Notes: a model not told the origin generated them from the letters alone. A DNA stretch of 38,305 nucleotides from an uncultured Acetatifactor sp. (GCA_910585615.1 CAJUFO010000043.1:1-38305), one strand, 5' to 3'; counted from the first letter of the stretch, positions 15,727 through 24,124 are shown. Numbers and translations are program-made.

Positions 15727-16058
15727 AACTCATCCGGCGAAAGAAACAGCGCTTCGAATTCCAGCGGGGAAAGGAGCATTATTACCTCCCCATGGGGGAC
15801 ATCGTCTACCTGGAAAGCCAGGGACGCAAAATCAGGGTCATGACCCCCAAAGCGGCGTTCGAATTCTACGGCAGGCTGAAAGAGGCAGCCAAAGCCCTGT
15901 CCGAAGACTTTGTCGTAATACACCAGTCCTATATCGTAAACAGGGAATATGTCTTCCGCTACACCTACGAGACGGTGGAGCTGACGGACGGCACAGTCCT
16001 GACAATCAGCCCCGCCAACCGGAAAGCGGTGCGGGAGCAAATCTTACGGGGAGAATAG
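15702..16058 (+). CDS. LytTR DNA-binding domain in shifted frame, possible re-initiated protein
   Basis: This frame encodes the DNA-binding half of the response regulator: MRYHGNALKLIRRKKQRFEF, then YYLPMGDIVYLESQGRKI and FVVIHQSYIVNREYVFRY, all LytTR landmarks. An ATG at 15702 lies five bases after GGAG (15693-15696), inside the receiver frame, and overlaps it by 25 bases. This is a layout suited to translational coupling, so the domain could be made as a separate 118-residue protein. Alternatively the two frames are one gene broken by a single-base deletion. The kinase gene starts three bases after the stop, indicating an operon. Confidence 0.65.
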   Translation: MRYHGNALKLIRRKKQRFEFQRGKEHYYLPMGDIVYLESQGRKIRVMTPKAAFEFYGRLKEAAKALSEDFVVIHQSYIVNREYVFRYTYETVELTDGTVLTISPANRKAVREQILRGE

Positions 16059-16060
16059 CC

Positions 16061-17338
16061 ATGCTCGATTTTACGATATGCGCCACCACCAACCTGTTCC
16101 GAATCTATCTCATCCACAGATTCGTCTCCGTTTTCTTCGGAAGCAGCGAGGCCGGGAAAGCGAAGAGGGTTCTGGTCTGCGCCTGCTTCTACCTCATCAA
16201 TACCGCACTGTTCTACAGTTTCCACACCGCCTGGGTCAACATCCTCTGCAACCTGGCGGGAATCGCCGCCATCGTAAGCCTGTATACAGAATCCCTCAAA
16301 GCCAACCTGTTCGTGACCTGCTCGGTCTATCTGGTCAACTGCGGATGCGATGTGGTGACGGTCTCCCTGTTCGTCAACTACCAGGACGGCCAGGTGCAGC
16401 CCCAGGTCTGTTCCGTCATGACCGTCTTCCTAATCTTCCTCTGCGGCCTGCTGGCCGAAAGGATACTCACCGTCCGCAAGAACAGGGAGGCTGTCCAGAA
16501 TACCCCCCTGCTGCTGGTCCCCCTGTGCAGCATCGCCGTCATCGGTGCCCTGCTCTATTCCCATGCCTATGCGGATGTGGGGCTGGCCATCGTGGGCACA
16601 GGGCTGCTCGTCGTGAACTTTCTCATGCTGTACCTGTACAATCTCCTGCTGCGCTCCTTTTCCCAGAAATACGAGCTGGACGCGCTGAAGACCCAGGTGC
16701 AGGCATACGCCAACCAGCTGGACGTCATCCTCCAGGGGGAGGAGCGGATAAAGGCCCTCCGCCACGACCTGAAGCACCATCTGCAGGAGCTGATCCTGCT
16801 GGCGGATAAGCGCCATGTGCCCGAGCTGCAGGCATATATCCGGCAGATGGAGGCCTTTATCCGGAACCCGAAAGAATTCGCCGCCACCGGGAACCGGGAA
16901 ATCGACAGCCTGCTGAACTATATGCTCCAGAGAGCCAGGGAGGAGCTGGACACGGTTCAGGCGAAGATTCTGCTGCCGGAGGAAATCAGGCATTCTTTCG
17001 ATATCAACGTGCTGCTGGGGAACCTCCTGGAAAACGCCATCGATGCCGCCAGACAGACGGAAAAGAAATACCTGAGTGTCCACATCGCGCTGAAAAAGGG
17101 CGTCCTGAAGATAAAAATCGACAACAGCTTCTCCCCCTCGGACATCCGCCAGGAGAAGCGGGGAGACAGGCAGATTTTCCTGACTACAAAATCGTCTGAG
17201 AAGAGCCACGGAATCGGCCTGAAAAACGTACAGCAGATTGTGGAAAAATACAATGGCGCCATGGAAACTTTGCTCCGGGACGGCTTGTTCTGCGTCAGCC
17301 TTATCCTCTATCTGCCGGAAGACGAAAATCCTGGATAA
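16061..17338 (+). CDS. GHKL-type sensor histidine kinase (AgrC/LytS-like)
   Basis: This is a membrane sensor kinase presumed to phosphorylate the adjacent LytTR regulator. The first 200 residues contain about six membrane spans in place of a periplasmic domain, the layout of peptide-sensing AgrC-like kinases. A coiled coil at 201-230 leads to the H-box ALRHDLKHH (His235 the likely phosphoacceptor). The ATP-binding domain shows the N-box NLLENAIDAA (321-330) and the G-box SHGIGLKNV near the C-terminus. Length (425) is normal. It begins three bases after the regulator stop. No agrB/agrD-like genes are nearby, so the ligand is unknown. The large lipoprotein at 18136 is a candidate target. Confidence 0.92.
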   Translation: MLDFTICATTNLFRIYLIHRFVSVFFGSSEAGKAKRVLVCACFYLINTALFYSFHTAWVNILCNLAGIAAIVSLYTESLKANLFVTCSVYLVNCGCDVVTVSLFVNYQDGQVQPQVCSVMTVFLIFLCGLLAERILTVRKNREAVQNTPLLLVPLCSIAVIGALLYSHAYADVGLAIVGTGLLVVNFLMLYLYNLLLRSFSQKYELDALKTQVQAYANQLDVILQGEERIKALRHDLKHHLQELILLADKRHVPELQAYIRQMEAFIRNPKEFAATGNREIDSLLNYMLQRAREELDTVQAKILLPEEIRHSFDINVLLGNLLENAIDAARQTEKKYLSVHIALKKGVLKIKIDNSFSPSDIRQEKRGDRQIFLTTKSSEKSHGIGLKNVQQIVEKYNGAMETLLRDGLFCVSLILYLPEDENPG

Positions 17339-17384
17339 TATCAATATGAGTGCTTTTCTTCAGAGGAACGCATCCGAAGCCGGC

Positions 17385-17783
17385 TTATGGCTCATATGTA
17401 TAGCCCGGGATAGAGAGCTCCTTGTACAGCCTTGCCCTGGCATCCAAATCCCGAACGGCACGTTCCACTTCCTCTCCCCTCCCCAGGTCGTACAGTCTCT
17501 CCAGCAAAGTGGCCAGCATTGCTTCACCGTCTGCTTTTCCCCTTGCCTCGCCACGCGCTTCCAGCTGATTGATATATTCACACATCATAATCTTCTTTCC
17601 TTTCTTTTTCTCTAAAAGCTTATTTGCCTGCTCCGTAAATCTGGTATCCCCTGTAACGGGCGCAGGCTGTGTGTCAGCCGGGTTCAGCAGCCTTTCGCCG
17701 TCATATACCAGCGTGTTGATGCAATCCGCGAACACATCGGCATAGGACATCAGAATCTTCTTTGTAACGTCTTTTTCCGCCAT
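17385..17783 (-). CDS. Rpn-family protein with internal deletion (nuclease core missing)
   Basis: The N-terminus KKILMSYADVFADCINTLVYDGE and following PADTQPAP match the start of Rpn/PD-(D/E)XK proteins of Lachnospiraceae. The C-terminal part, KKIMMCEYINQLEARGEARGKADGEAM, matches their tail. The roughly 180-residue nuclease core that normally lies between them is absent, leaving 132 residues. The frame is intact and has GGGAGG before the ATG, so a short protein may be made. It could be a fossil after in-frame deletion, or a tail-type product that modulates full-length Rpn relatives; the latter is speculation. Confidence 0.6.
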   Translation of the reverse strand: MAEKDVTKKILMSYADVFADCINTLVYDGERLLNPADTQPAPVTGDTRFTEQANKLLEKKKGKKIMMCEYINQLEARGEARGKADGEAMLATLLERLYDLGRGEEVERAVRDLDARARLYKELSIPGYTYEP

Positions 17784-17925
17784 TTTATACCTCCCTTGTT
17801 CAGTTGTCGGGAGCCTCTCAAAAACTCCCGCCGGTCATTTTGAAATTGAAGCAGGAATTTTCCGAGTTGTACGAAGAATAGAAACGATTACAGAATAACC
17901 CTGGATGAAAATCTGCTTTACATTT

Positions 17926-17954
17926 ATCCTACCATAAAGCAGCCTGTTTTTCAA
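17926..17954 (-). promoter_or_regulatory. Candidate sigma-A promoter for the short Rpn-like gene
   Basis: On the minus strand TTGAAA (17949-17954) and TAGGAT (17926-17931) are separated by 17 bases. The transcript would have a leader of about 135 bases before 17783. The leader contains a CGGGAG/CTCCCG hairpin at 17808-17830. Confidence 0.4.
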
Positions 17955-18039
17955 TTGTATTTTATTTGGGTAAAACTATTTTGTCATATCGTACAGTCAT
18001 TCTTGTTTTGACACAAATCCCTATCAAATATGACAGGAA

Positions 18040-18135
18040 GCGGCGCAGAGCCGCCTTTCGTGGTAAGGTCTTTCTACAGAGATTTTGTAGAGACAAATCT
18101 ACTGCGAAATCACAGAAACGAAAGGCGGTATCTTC
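18040..18135 (+). promoter_or_regulatory. Leader with two mutually exclusive hairpins, one hiding the ribosome binding site
   Basis: CCGCCTTTCGT (18051-18061) pairs perfectly with ACGAAAGGCGG (18118-18128). The right arm contains AAAGGCGG, the ribosome binding site of the lipoprotein gene, seven bases before its ATG at 18136. The loop holds a second hairpin, TCTACA (18073-18078) with TGTAGA (18086-18091). The left arm also takes part in an alternative hairpin, GCGGC (18040-18044) with GCCGC (18050-18054); forming it would free the ribosome binding site. This is the architecture of a translational switch. I do not recognise a known riboswitch class. A TTGACA at 18008-18013 would place the 5' end close to 18040. 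Confidence 0.6.
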
Positions 18136-20655
18136 ATGAAAAAAGAAACAAGAATCCGCTCCAGGATTCACAGAAAACCAGACAAAACAGACTTTCCAGC
18201 GCTTTGTCTCGCAATATGCGCATCCCTGCTGCTCACAGCCTGCGGCGAGGGTGACGGGGCAGGCGGAGGAACCGGTACCGGGGACGCGTCCGCGGGGGAC
18301 AATCCCTCTCCCGCCACCTCTCTCGCGAAAGAGCAGGGATATGTCTATCTGCCCGAGGCGGTCACGATAGAGGACGAAAGGGCCGATTACGGAAACATGC
18401 AGCTGATCGGCGACAGCCTATATTACCTGACCAGGAACGGGGAGGAAGAAAGCGGGACCCGGAACATCTTCCGCTATTCCATCTCCACCCAGGCCCTGAC
18501 GGTCGTCCCCCTGGACTGGCAGACGGACAGCGACCTCTGGGAACCAGGGTTCTATACCTTCGAGCAGGACTACAGCATGTGGCTGACCGTCAATGCCTAC
18601 TCCGCGGACTACAGCCAGCTGAGGCGCTTCCTCTGCAGATTCGACGGGGAGGGCAGGAACCTGGTCTCCCAGGAAATCACGGGACAACTGGAAAAGGACA
18701 CCTCCATACGCGGCCTGGCCACGGACAGCCAGGGCCGTGTCTGCGTCTTCACTGACAATGCAGGCATATGGCTATACACTGCCGATGGGAGCTTTCTGGG
18801 CAATGCGCCCTACAGCCCTTCGGGGAACGGCCAGGCAGAGGGAAATGCCCAAGTGCAGGAGGATATCCAGGTAAAGGGGAGCTTCAACGATGAGGACGGC
18901 AGCTTCTATGTCTGTATCTGGAAGATGCAGGACACCCCTTCTCTACAGGAGCAATCTTCCATAGGCAAGGGACACTCCGGCGAACCCCCAGAGCGCTGCT
19001 CCCTGATGGAGGTGGATTTCGAGAAAAAGCAGCTCGTGGAAATTGTGGCGGATTTCCCCAATATCAGAGGACTCTGCCCGGAAAGCCATCAGACGGCGAA
19101 AGCAACCCAGCCGGAGGAAAACCCCAATGACAAGGACACAGCCCCAACGAGCAACGGGGATAACCCCTCTGGCGGCTCTGACGCTGGTTCCAGCGGGCAA
19201 TACGACCTGCTGCTCTATGACGAGAGCTTCGTCTACGGATACGACCTCCCCACCCAAGACGACGGCTCCCCTCAGGCCCCGGAAGCCCTGTTCGCCTGGA
19301 CGGACAGCGATGTCAACGGCTATTTCGTGGAGGGCTTCGGCGTACTGGAGGACGGCAGATACCTAGCCGTAGTGGAGGACTGGGAGCATGACGACCTGGG
19401 CCTGATTCTGCTGAGCCGGACGAAGACACAGGATGCGCCAGAGCGAATCCCCCTGGTGCTGGCCACCGTAAACGGCAGCAGCGACCTGGCCGCTCTTGCG
19501 GTAAAATTCAACAAAGGCAATGCCAGGTACCATCTCACCGTAAAAAGCTACGGTTCTCTCAGCGGCCTCTACAACGCCATCCTGGCAAAGGAAAGCCCGG
19601 ACCTCATCGACCTGTCCGGCATCGATGGGGAAAAGCTTGCCCGGCAGGGCGTCCTTGAAAATCTGAGGCCCTACCTGGAGCAGTCCCAGGAGTTCGGCCC
19701 CTCCGCCTTTGTGGACGGCATCCTGGACGCATATACCTTCGGCGGCACACTAATCGGAGTTCCGGAAACTTTTGCCCTGCAGACCGTTGTAGGGGACGGG
19801 GCCCAGCCGGAGAATGAAAACGGCCTGACCCTGGAGGGTCTGCGCTCCATTACCGATTGCAATCCCGGGACGCTTCCCTTTGACGGAATCGCCAGGGATG
19901 AAATGATGCAGTACCTCATGATGTTCAACCAGGATGCCTATATCGACTGGGAAGCCGGGGAATGCCATTTCGATTCCGAAGCTTTCCGGGCAATCCTGGA
20001 CCTGTGCAAGTCCCTGCCGGACAACGCCGCACCTGGCTCAGAGGGCGCCGGGGAAGAAATCTCCCTGCCCCGCAAAATCCAAAACGGCCAGGTCCTGTTC
20101 GCCATAGCGGACGTGGATGAGCCCAGAGCCCTACAGCCCTATGGGGAAATCTTCGGCCAGGCGGCAGCCTGTCTGGGCTTCCCCACCATGGACGGCCAGG
20201 GCGGGACATTATTGTATGCCGAAAATGCCTACGGAATCTGCGCCGGCTCGGAGCACAAGGACGGGGCCTGGGAATTCATCCAGGGCATCCTGGGACGGGA
20301 AAGCGCCGACTCCCTGCCCATCCTCGGCGGCGGCTTCCCCGCCCTGAAAAAAGAGCTGGACAAGTTGATCCATGCCAGGATGGAGGAGGACAGCCAGTAT
20401 CCCGGCGACAGATTCCCCAGCATCATTTATGAGGACGGATGGGAATTCCAGTACCATGCCCTGACCCAGGATGAGGTGGACGAGATCCTGAGCCTGGTGA
20501 AAGAGGCCATCCCCGCCTTTTCCGTTCAAGACGATGATGTAATCAAAATCATCAGCGAAGAAGCCAACCTTTATTACAGTGGCCAGAAAAGCGCCGAGGA
20601 CGTGGTAAGCGTCATACAGAACCGCGTCCAAAATTTCGTGAGCGAGAACAGATAA
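18136..20655 (+). CDS. Large two-part lipoprotein with C-terminal solute-binding domain
   Basis: This is an 839-residue surface lipoprotein. It has an unusually long basic n-region (about 22 residues), a hydrophobic core and lipobox LTAC, with lipidation at Cys36. A Gly-rich linker follows. Residues 50-440 contain repeated short strand-like stretches (LIGDSLYYLTR, IRGLATDSQGRVCVF, DGSFYVCIWKM), suggestive of a beta-propeller-like sensor or scaffold. They are interrupted by a low-complexity linker near 320-350. From about 440, IPLVLATVNGSSDLAALAVKFNK begins an extracellular solute-binding domain including DLIDLSGIDGEKLARQGVL and YGICAGSEHKDGAWEFIQ. No permease genes are adjacent, so it may act in sensing. 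The start follows AAAGGCGG. It lies downstream of the LytTR/GHKL pair and ends in a terminator. Confidence 0.85.
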   Translation: MKKETRIRSRIHRKPDKTDFPALCLAICASLLLTACGEGDGAGGGTGTGDASAGDNPSPATSLAKEQGYVYLPEAVTIEDERADYGNMQLIGDSLYYLTRNGEEESGTRNIFRYSISTQALTVVPLDWQTDSDLWEPGFYTFEQDYSMWLTVNAYSADYSQLRRFLCRFDGEGRNLVSQEITGQLEKDTSIRGLATDSQGRVCVFTDNAGIWLYTADGSFLGNAPYSPSGNGQAEGNAQVQEDIQVKGSFNDEDGSFYVCIWKMQDTPSLQEQSSIGKGHSGEPPERCSLMEVDFEKKQLVEIVADFPNIRGLCPESHQTAKATQPEENPNDKDTAPTSNGDNPSGGSDAGSSGQYDLLLYDESFVYGYDLPTQDDGSPQAPEALFAWTDSDVNGYFVEGFGVLEDGRYLAVVEDWEHDDLGLILLSRTKTQDAPERIPLVLATVNGSSDLAALAVKFNKGNARYHLTVKSYGSLSGLYNAILAKESPDLIDLSGIDGEKLARQGVLENLRPYLEQSQEFGPSAFVDGILDAYTFGGTLIGVPETFALQTVVGDGAQPENENGLTLEGLRSITDCNPGTLPFDGIARDEMMQYLMMFNQDAYIDWEAGECHFDSEAFRAILDLCKSLPDNAAPGSEGAGEEISLPRKIQNGQVLFAIADVDEPRALQPYGEIFGQAAACLGFPTMDGQGGTLLYAENAYGICAGSEHKDGAWEFIQGILGRESADSLPILGGGFPALKKELDKLIHARMEEDSQYPGDRFPSIIYEDGWEFQYHALTQDEVDEILSLVKEAIPAFSVQDDDVIKIISEEANLYYSGQKSAEDVVSVIQNRVQNFVSENR

Positions 20656-20676
20656 GCGTACCTCTCTCCAGAGACG

Positions 20677-20722
20677 AAAAAATCGTGCAGGTGCCACGCG
20701 GGACGGCATCTGCACGATTTTT
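20677..20722. terminator. Bidirectional Rho-independent terminator
   Basis: An 18-bp stem (left arm 20678-20695, right arm 20705-20722, one G-U type position) is flanked by an A-run on the left and a T-run on the right. It can stop transcription of the lipoprotein gene on the plus strand and of the helicase gene, ending at 20787, on the minus strand. Confidence 0.9.
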
Positions 20723-20786
20723 CCGGTTCTTCAAAGCGGTCTGCTGACGCTTTCCGCTGCTTTTATATATTCTATAGTGCGCTACC

Positions 20787-23699
20787 TCATACTATCTTGC
20801 TGTCCTCTGGCTTGGAGCACCGCAGTTCCTCCAGTGCATCGAAAGCGCCTGCCACCGCCTGCTCCCTGGTTGGGTAAAGGGTCTTGCAGAATTCATTGTC
20901 GATGGAATACTTCCAGATATTTCCGGCTTTCGCATTGTGATAGAGGACGATTACATGGCCGAATGCCTTAAGGTATTCATTGCCCTTCTGAGAACGCTTC
21001 CAAGCTTTCTGGAAGAAGCTTTTCCGCCGTGTCTGTCTTTTCTTGAATTCGGCCTCCCGGCGTCTGGCATTTGCGATATCCCCCTCCATTTTCCCTGCGC
21101 ATATGCAGCCTACGGAGAGCTTGTGATATCCAGGATGCTCCATCTGGTGGGCGTAGCGGATAATCTGGTAGCCGCACATCTGGCAGATGCCCACGGGCTC
21201 CCCTAAGTCCACCACACCCACGCAGGACCAGCCCGAGTGGGGGACATCGTCCCGTTTCCACAGATTGGGCGTGTTTTCCTTCTGCTGCCGGATGAGGCTC
21301 TCTGCCATCCCCACTGCTTCCGGCTCTGCAATCCGATTCGGCTCTAAGCTTTTCACCTCTGTCGGATGCTCCGCCTCCAAGGCAATCCGCCCTGGAGCTT
21401 TTGGCTCCGCTGTCTCTTCCTCCTCCAGGGCTTCCGGCCCTGCTGCCTGCTTCGCCCCGTTGGCCTCTGTCTCTGTAGGATACGTTTTCCTATCTATTTT
21501 TTCATGTTTTTTTGAAAAGTAATCCGCCGATATGCTCCTGGGAAGCTGCAGCTTATCGAAGCGGATGGAATAGCTTCCCCGCTTCGCATCGATGGCCTCG
21601 ATCCTGCCTCTGCCGAAGACATGGTGCTCCACCTCATCGCCCACCTGTCTGCTTACGGAAACCGGCTCCTGCTGCAGCTCTCGGTTCAGCTTCGCGGCGT
21701 ATCCCTGGCTTTCCCTGCGCAGCTCCTCTGAGATCCGGCCTATCCGGACATAATTCTCCTCCCCGATTTCCTCCAGGAACCGGGAGACCAGCTTCTTCAT
21801 GCCGTTCTGGGAAGTCCCCTCGGATTCCATCAGGAAGAGATGCTTCTGCGCCCGGGTGATGGCCACGTAACAGAGCCTGCGCTCCTCCTCCAGCCCCAGG
21901 TTCTTTCGTTCCCCCAATGTCTTGGATGAGGGGAATATCCCCTCCGTGAATCCCAGGATAAACACCACCGGGAACTCCAGCCCCTTGGAAGAATGGATGG
22001 TCATCAGCTTCACGGCATCCTTCTCCTCGTCCCCGTCCTCCCCGGACTGGAGCGCAATCTGGCGCAGGAATTCCTGCAGGCTCAGATCCTCGCCGAACTC
22101 CCCCTCGAATTCATTGGCAATGCGCTTGAACTCCGCCAGGTTGTCCAGGCGCTCCTCATCCCCCAGCTCCCGGATATAACTTTCATAGCCGGAGTCAGCG
22201 GCCACCTGGTTGACGATTTCCGAGATGCGCTTTTTGTGATGGCTCTCCTGCATTCCGCGGATGAACCCCACAAAGGCTCCCGCGTCGCTGCTCTGGAATT
22301 CCTTTTCCTCCAGATGCCCTGCAAGGGTCTCGAAGAGGGTCGGCTCCGGCCCGGAAAGCGCCATCTGCCCAAGCGCCTGAACCTGGCTGCCCTGCCGCTC
22401 CCGCAGCTCCTCCAGATACCCCATCTTCGCCCTGCCGAACCTCCTGCGGGGCGTGTTCACAATCCTCCGAAAGGACATGTCGTCCCCATAGGCGATCAGC
22501 TTCAGATAGGCCAGCATGTCCAGGATCTCCATCCTCTGGTAGAAGCGGATGCCGCCGAAGATTTCATAAGGGATGTTCTTTTCCACCAGCTTTTTCTCCG
22601 CCACCCGGGACAGGAAGCTGGAGCGGTAGAGGATGGCGAAATCCGAATACCGGAAGCCCTCCCTCCCGTGGAGAAGCCTGATGTTTTCAATCACTCTGTC
22701 CATTTCCTGGAAATCATCCCTGGAATGATAATGGACTACCGGTTCCCCGTCCATGTTCCTGGTGAACAGATCCTTCTTCAGGCGTATCTCATTCTTCTCG
22801 ATAAGGGTGTTGGCGCAGCGCAGGATCTGGGGCGTGGAGCGGTAATTCTGGTTCAGGATGATGGTACGGGTGGGTTCGTGGGCCTTGTCGAAGTCCACCA
22901 GGAGCCGCACGTCCGAGCCCCGCCATTCATAGATGTTCTGATCCGGATCCCCCACAATCATCAGGTTCCGGTATTTTCCGGACAACAGCTCCACCAGGCG
23001 CATCTCTACGGAAGAGCTGTCCTGAAATTCGTCCACCATGATATAGTTCAGCCTGTCCTGCCATTTCTCCCGGACAGACTTTTCCGTCTCCAGCAGGTAC
23101 AGGGCAAAGGAAATCAAGTCGTGGAAATCCAGGGAATAGGTGGCTTTCTGCCGCTGCAGGAATTCCTCCACGATGCGGTCGTCCTGGTTTCGGATCTCCG
23201 GCAGGATCTGGCAGGGCTGTGGGCTGCACATCCTGGGCACGTAGCCCGTGTCCCGCTTCGCATGGCCAATTTTCCTGAGCATGGATTCAAAGCTGGCGTA
23301 GTCCAGCTTCAGTTCGAGCTTCTGATAGATATCGCCTAAAATGGATTTCTGCTGATGGGAATCGATGATCTGGAACTGGCGGCTCAGGAACAGCTTCTCC
23401 GGGTTCTCCCGCAGAAGTCGGTTGCAGAAGCCATGGTAGGTGCAGATCAGGCTGATTTCGTTCTCTGCCCCGATCAGGGTGCGAATCCGCTTCTTCATCT
23501 CCCCGGCGGCTTTGTTGGTAAATGTCACGCACAGGATGTTGGCAGGGTCGATTCCGTAATCCTGCACCAGGTAGGCGTAGCGGCTCACCAGAAGCTTGGT
23601 CTTCCCGCTGCCCGCCCCGGCGATGACACGGACGTACCCTTCCGTCTCCAGCACCGCCTCACGCTGTCTCTCATTGAGGTTTTCCAGTAAATCCGCCAT
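20787..23699 (-). CDS. UvrD/PcrA-like superfamily 1 DNA helicase with extra C-terminal Cys module
   Basis: This is an ATP-dependent 3'-5' DNA helicase for repair or replication restart. It begins MADLLENLNERQREAV, with Walker A AGAGSGKT (27-34), motif Ia VTFTNKAAGEM, Walker B VDEFQDSS, motif III GDPDQNIYEWRG, motif IV LNQNYRS, motif V LMTIHSSKGLEF and motif VI CYVAITRAQ. After the helicase core and a UvrD-type tail there is an acidic, Pro/Ala/Glu-rich linker and a module unusual for PcrA. That module carries Cys839-xx-Cys842 and Cys865-x-Cys867 (in GICQMCGY and VGCICAGKM), a likely zinc site, then basic RRREAEFKKRQTRRKSF. Total 970 residues, longer than usual. An alternative start at 23732 adds MEQAKDAGDCD; neither start has a strong ribosome site. 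Confidence 0.93.
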   Translation of the reverse strand: MADLLENLNERQREAVLETEGYVRVIAGAGSGKTKLLVSRYAYLVQDYGIDPANILCVTFTNKAAGEMKKRIRTLIGAENEISLICTYHGFCNRLLRENPEKLFLSRQFQIIDSHQQKSILGDIYQKLELKLDYASFESMLRKIGHAKRDTGYVPRMCSPQPCQILPEIRNQDDRIVEEFLQRQKATYSLDFHDLISFALYLLETEKSVREKWQDRLNYIMVDEFQDSSSVEMRLVELLSGKYRNLMIVGDPDQNIYEWRGSDVRLLVDFDKAHEPTRTIILNQNYRSTPQILRCANTLIEKNEIRLKKDLFTRNMDGEPVVHYHSRDDFQEMDRVIENIRLLHGREGFRYSDFAILYRSSFLSRVAEKKLVEKNIPYEIFGGIRFYQRMEILDMLAYLKLIAYGDDMSFRRIVNTPRRRFGRAKMGYLEELRERQGSQVQALGQMALSGPEPTLFETLAGHLEEKEFQSSDAGAFVGFIRGMQESHHKKRISEIVNQVAADSGYESYIRELGDEERLDNLAEFKRIANEFEGEFGEDLSLQEFLRQIALQSGEDGDEEKDAVKLMTIHSSKGLEFPVVFILGFTEGIFPSSKTLGERKNLGLEEERRLCYVAITRAQKHLFLMESEGTSQNGMKKLVSRFLEEIGEENYVRIGRISEELRRESQGYAAKLNRELQQEPVSVSRQVGDEVEHHVFGRGRIEAIDAKRGSYSIRFDKLQLPRSISADYFSKKHEKIDRKTYPTETEANGAKQAAGPEALEEEETAEPKAPGRIALEAEHPTEVKSLEPNRIAEPEAVGMAESLIRQQKENTPNLWKRDDVPHSGWSCVGVVDLGEPVGICQMCGYQIIRYAHQMEHPGYHKLSVGCICAGKMEGDIANARRREAEFKKRQTRRKSFFQKAWKRSQKGNEYLKAFGHVIVLYHNAKAGNIWKYSIDNEFCKTLYPTREQAVAGAFDALEELRCSKPEDSKIV

Positions 23700-23733
23700 A
23701 TCGCAGTCCCCCGCATCCTTTGCCTGTTCCATG

Positions 23734-23771
23734 GCCGGACGGGCATTGTCCTTTCGGCATTGCCGTCCGGC
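23734..23771 (-). promoter_or_regulatory. Strong hairpin in the helicase mRNA leader
   Basis: GCCGGACGGGCA (23734-23745) pairs with TGCCGTCCGGC (23761-23771) apart from one bulged base. It lies between the promoter and the helicase start codon at 23699. In the decayed copy at 13101-13303 the matching arm carries several substitutions. There is no T-run, so a role in mRNA stability or translation control is more likely than termination. Confidence 0.65.
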
Positions 23772-23796
23772 TTTCGTCAGCCAAACGTATGGTCTT

Positions 23797-23826
23797 ATTG
23801 TATCATGCCGGGGGCATGGGATGCAA
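23797..23826 (-). promoter_or_regulatory. Helicase promoter with palindrome in its spacer
   Basis: On the minus strand TTGCAT (23821-23826) and TACAAT (23797-23802) are separated by 18 bases. The spacer contains a 15-base palindrome, CATGCC-GGG-GGCATG (23804-23818). A dyad between the -35 and -10 boxes is a usual place for a repressor. It does not match the Gram-positive LexA box (CGAAC-N4-GTTCG). Confidence 0.55.
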
Positions 23827-23832
23827 TACTGC

Positions 23833-24070
23833 TTTTTGTTCCGTATGTGTCAAATACTAATTGGCATGAAGCCGCTCCATTCCCACAAAATCCATTTACA
23901 CAGCCTTGCATTTCTGCTTCAGCTGTTTTTCCCAGCATATCGATGCAGTCTTCAATCGTGTATTCAAACCAGCTGTCTCCGCAAAGGATATCCCAAATCA
24001 GCGCATTTGTGGCATCTTTTCTTATCCATTTTATCACCTGTATCGCTTTTTCGTTTTCCTTTAAGTACAT
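23833..24070 (-). CDS. Small unknown open frame, possibly a gene fragment
   Basis: A frame from an ATG at 24070 reads MYLKENEKAIQVIKWIRKDATNALIWDIL and continues to CIDMLGKTAEAEMQGC and FDTYGTKSS before running into the helicase promoter region; it formally ends at 23795. I recognise no family. No ribosome binding site is visible, and the region is more AT-rich than its neighbours. Amino-acid composition is protein-like, with few rare residues and a plausible helix. It could be a small hypothetical protein or the remains of a larger gene. The rest of 23700-24124 holds the helicase promoter and leader hairpin. Confidence 0.3.
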
Positions 24071-24124
24071 ATGTGTTACTTTGAGGACGCCGTTTCGGAA
24101 TCATACAAGTAGGGTGCGTTGGAA

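Noticed and set aside
21993..23339. 448-residue open frame antisense to the helicase gene
   Set aside because: It is opposite a gene with every helicase motif in order, has no family likeness, and is rich in His/Pro/Gln as expected for a shadow frame in GC-rich DNA.
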